From positions 4,030,001-4,094,000 of the forward strand of contig OZ250151.1 in assembly GCA_965237725.1 (NCBI GenBank): a stretch of DNA of 64,000 nucleotides. Reading direction: 5' to 3'. A program made the position numbers and the translations under genes. The notes beneath the pieces are model-generated. The model was given only the letters and a program-made list of their open reading frames with translations. It made no database searches and was not told where the DNA came from. This document shows, one piece after another, positions 63,339 through 64,000 of this stretch (positions within the stretch are counted from its first letter, which is position 1; each line of letters begins with the position of its first letter). Source of the stretch: G965237725 sp965237725. Lineage in GTDB: Bacteria > Pseudomonadota > Gammaproteobacteria > Arenicellales > Poriferihabitantaceae.

Positions 63339-64000
63339 CTTCAAAAGTTTCAGAACAATCTGTTTCCTATGGCCCAAGTGATGACTTGGGTGATGACTTG
63401 GGTGATCGTTCATACCATGAACCGGAAAAACAGGATGAATTTGAACATAAAGATATTGATGCATTATTAAAAATTGATCCTTCATTATGGCGGGGGCATG
63501 CCGGAAATACAGTACGAGGTGAAACCATTGATAGTGGTTTCCCGGACTTAAATGCATTATTGCCAACCGCAGGCTGGCCTTTGCAATGTGTGATTGAACT
63601 GGTGGTAGATCAATGGGGTAGTGGAGAACTTCAGGTCCTAGTGCCATTGATGCGGCAATTGGGCCAAAAAAAATGGAGTCTGGAAAGCCAGGGTCAGAAA
63701 GATCTGGATCAAAAAAATCAGGGCCAAAAAATAGCATTTATTGCGCCGCCGTATTTGCCCTATGCGCCGGCGTTTCACAATGCGGGAATCGATCTGAATA
63801 ATTTGGTTATTGTCGATAGCGATATTCCAGCAAAAGATAAATGGTGGTGCGCAGAAAAAATGTTACGCCATAGTGATTGCGGACTGGTTTTGGTCTGGCC
63901 GGATCGCCGATATATTCGCACCTGGGCCAGTCAGATTCGCCGCCTCCAGGTTGCGACAACAATGGCCAATAATCTTTGTATGGTATTCAATTGCGGCAAA
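63335..64000 (+). CDS. imuA: Translesion-synthesis accessory protein ImuA, 3' partial
   Basis: Open from ATG 63335 (overlapping the lexA stop) to the window end, 222 residues. A Gly/Asp repeat (DDLGDDLGD) marks the poorly conserved N-terminus. The recognisable part has LNALLPTAGWPLQCVIELVV, GELQVLVPLMRQLG, IAFIAPPYLPYAPAF and LRHSDCGLVLVWPDRR, as in ImuA. A Gln/Lys-rich insert (about residues 120-135) is unusual. In other bacteria imuB and dnaE2 follow, giving the SOS mutasome; they would lie beyond this window. Confidence 0.85.
   Translation, partial: MTSKVSEQSVSYGPSDDLGDDLGDRSYHEPEKQDEFEHKDIDALLKIDPSLWRGHAGNTVRGETIDSGFPDLNALLPTAGWPLQCVIELVVDQWGSGELQVLVPLMRQLGQKKWSLESQGQKDLDQKNQGQKIAFIAPPYLPYAPAFHNAGIDLNNLVIVDSDIPAKDKWWCAEKMLRHSDCGLVLVWPDRRYIRTWASQIRRLQVATTMANNLCMVFNCGK

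Noticed and set aside
63333..63737. 134-codon frame on the minus strand
   Set aside because: Antisense to imuA, which has clear family motifs; the Asp/Pro and His repeats are only the complement of imuA low-complexity DNA.

Overview
The window looks like chromosomal DNA of a marine-type gammaproteobacterium of moderate to low GC. The evidence is the AmpD/CYTH/CorC core genes, a PrkB-type phosphoribulokinase, a lexA-imuA SOS cassette with a CTGT-N8-ACAG box, and a tRNA-Phe with an encoded CCA. No species can be named from the sequence alone. Housekeeping genes occupy both ends, and a large mosaic accessory region rich in carbohydrate-active enzymes lies between them.

Layout. 0-4.2 kb: CorC-like protein (5' truncated by the window), CYTH phosphatase, ampD, phosphoribulokinase, a 189-bp MITE-like repeat and a LysR regulator. 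4.2-20.7 kb: a sugar-transfer island holding a GT25 with no canonical start codon, a sulfotransferase, two tandem GT-B/GT2 paralogues (one with a degraded DxD), a GT2, a fusion of pyruvyltransferase, PqqD-like and PP-loop domains, a PhyH-type oxygenase, a TPR-GT2-alkaline phosphatase-like giant, and two exported precursor-like proteins. 21.1-26.0 kb: glycine-betaine-type demethylation genes (a DMGDH/sarcosine dehydrogenase and a second FAD oxidoreductase) with a TetR regulator, flanked by tRNA-Phe-derived repeats. 26-29 kb: three genes of contrasting base composition. 29.3-38.3 kb: MBL hydrolase, LysE exporter, a secreted protein/TPR-barrel/secreted protein triad, YceI, rhodanese, and a DapA-like/FAD amine oxidase operon. 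38.4-46.2 kb: a second sugar-transfer cluster with a GT10-PqqD fusion, a GT-A enzyme, a 58-codon mini-precursor and a six-domain 1543-residue glycosyltransferase. 46.3-61 kb: metabolic, regulatory and membrane genes. 61-64 kb: YedK/HMCES peptidase, a GIY-YIG gene embedded in ~55-bp repeats, lexA, and the start of imuA.

The most striking observation is a candidate undescribed system. Three proteins at 13557-14162, 16814-17389 and 41244-41420 share, without a single gap, the N-terminal module RR-x22-W-x-K-P-x2-[ND]-S-[VI]-[VI]-L-P-[AS]-H-A. Their remaining parts are unrelated (about 136, 129 and only 12 residues). Each lies beside one or more large, unusually fused sugar-modifying enzymes, and two of those enzymes (756 and 632 residues) carry a PqqD-like domain, the fold that binds leader peptides in RiPP pathways. 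I infer that the shared module is an export signal that may also act as a recognition leader, and that the cargo is decorated with sugars, pyruvyl ketals or sulfate. The shared module and the fusions are read from the sequence; the functional link between them is inference.
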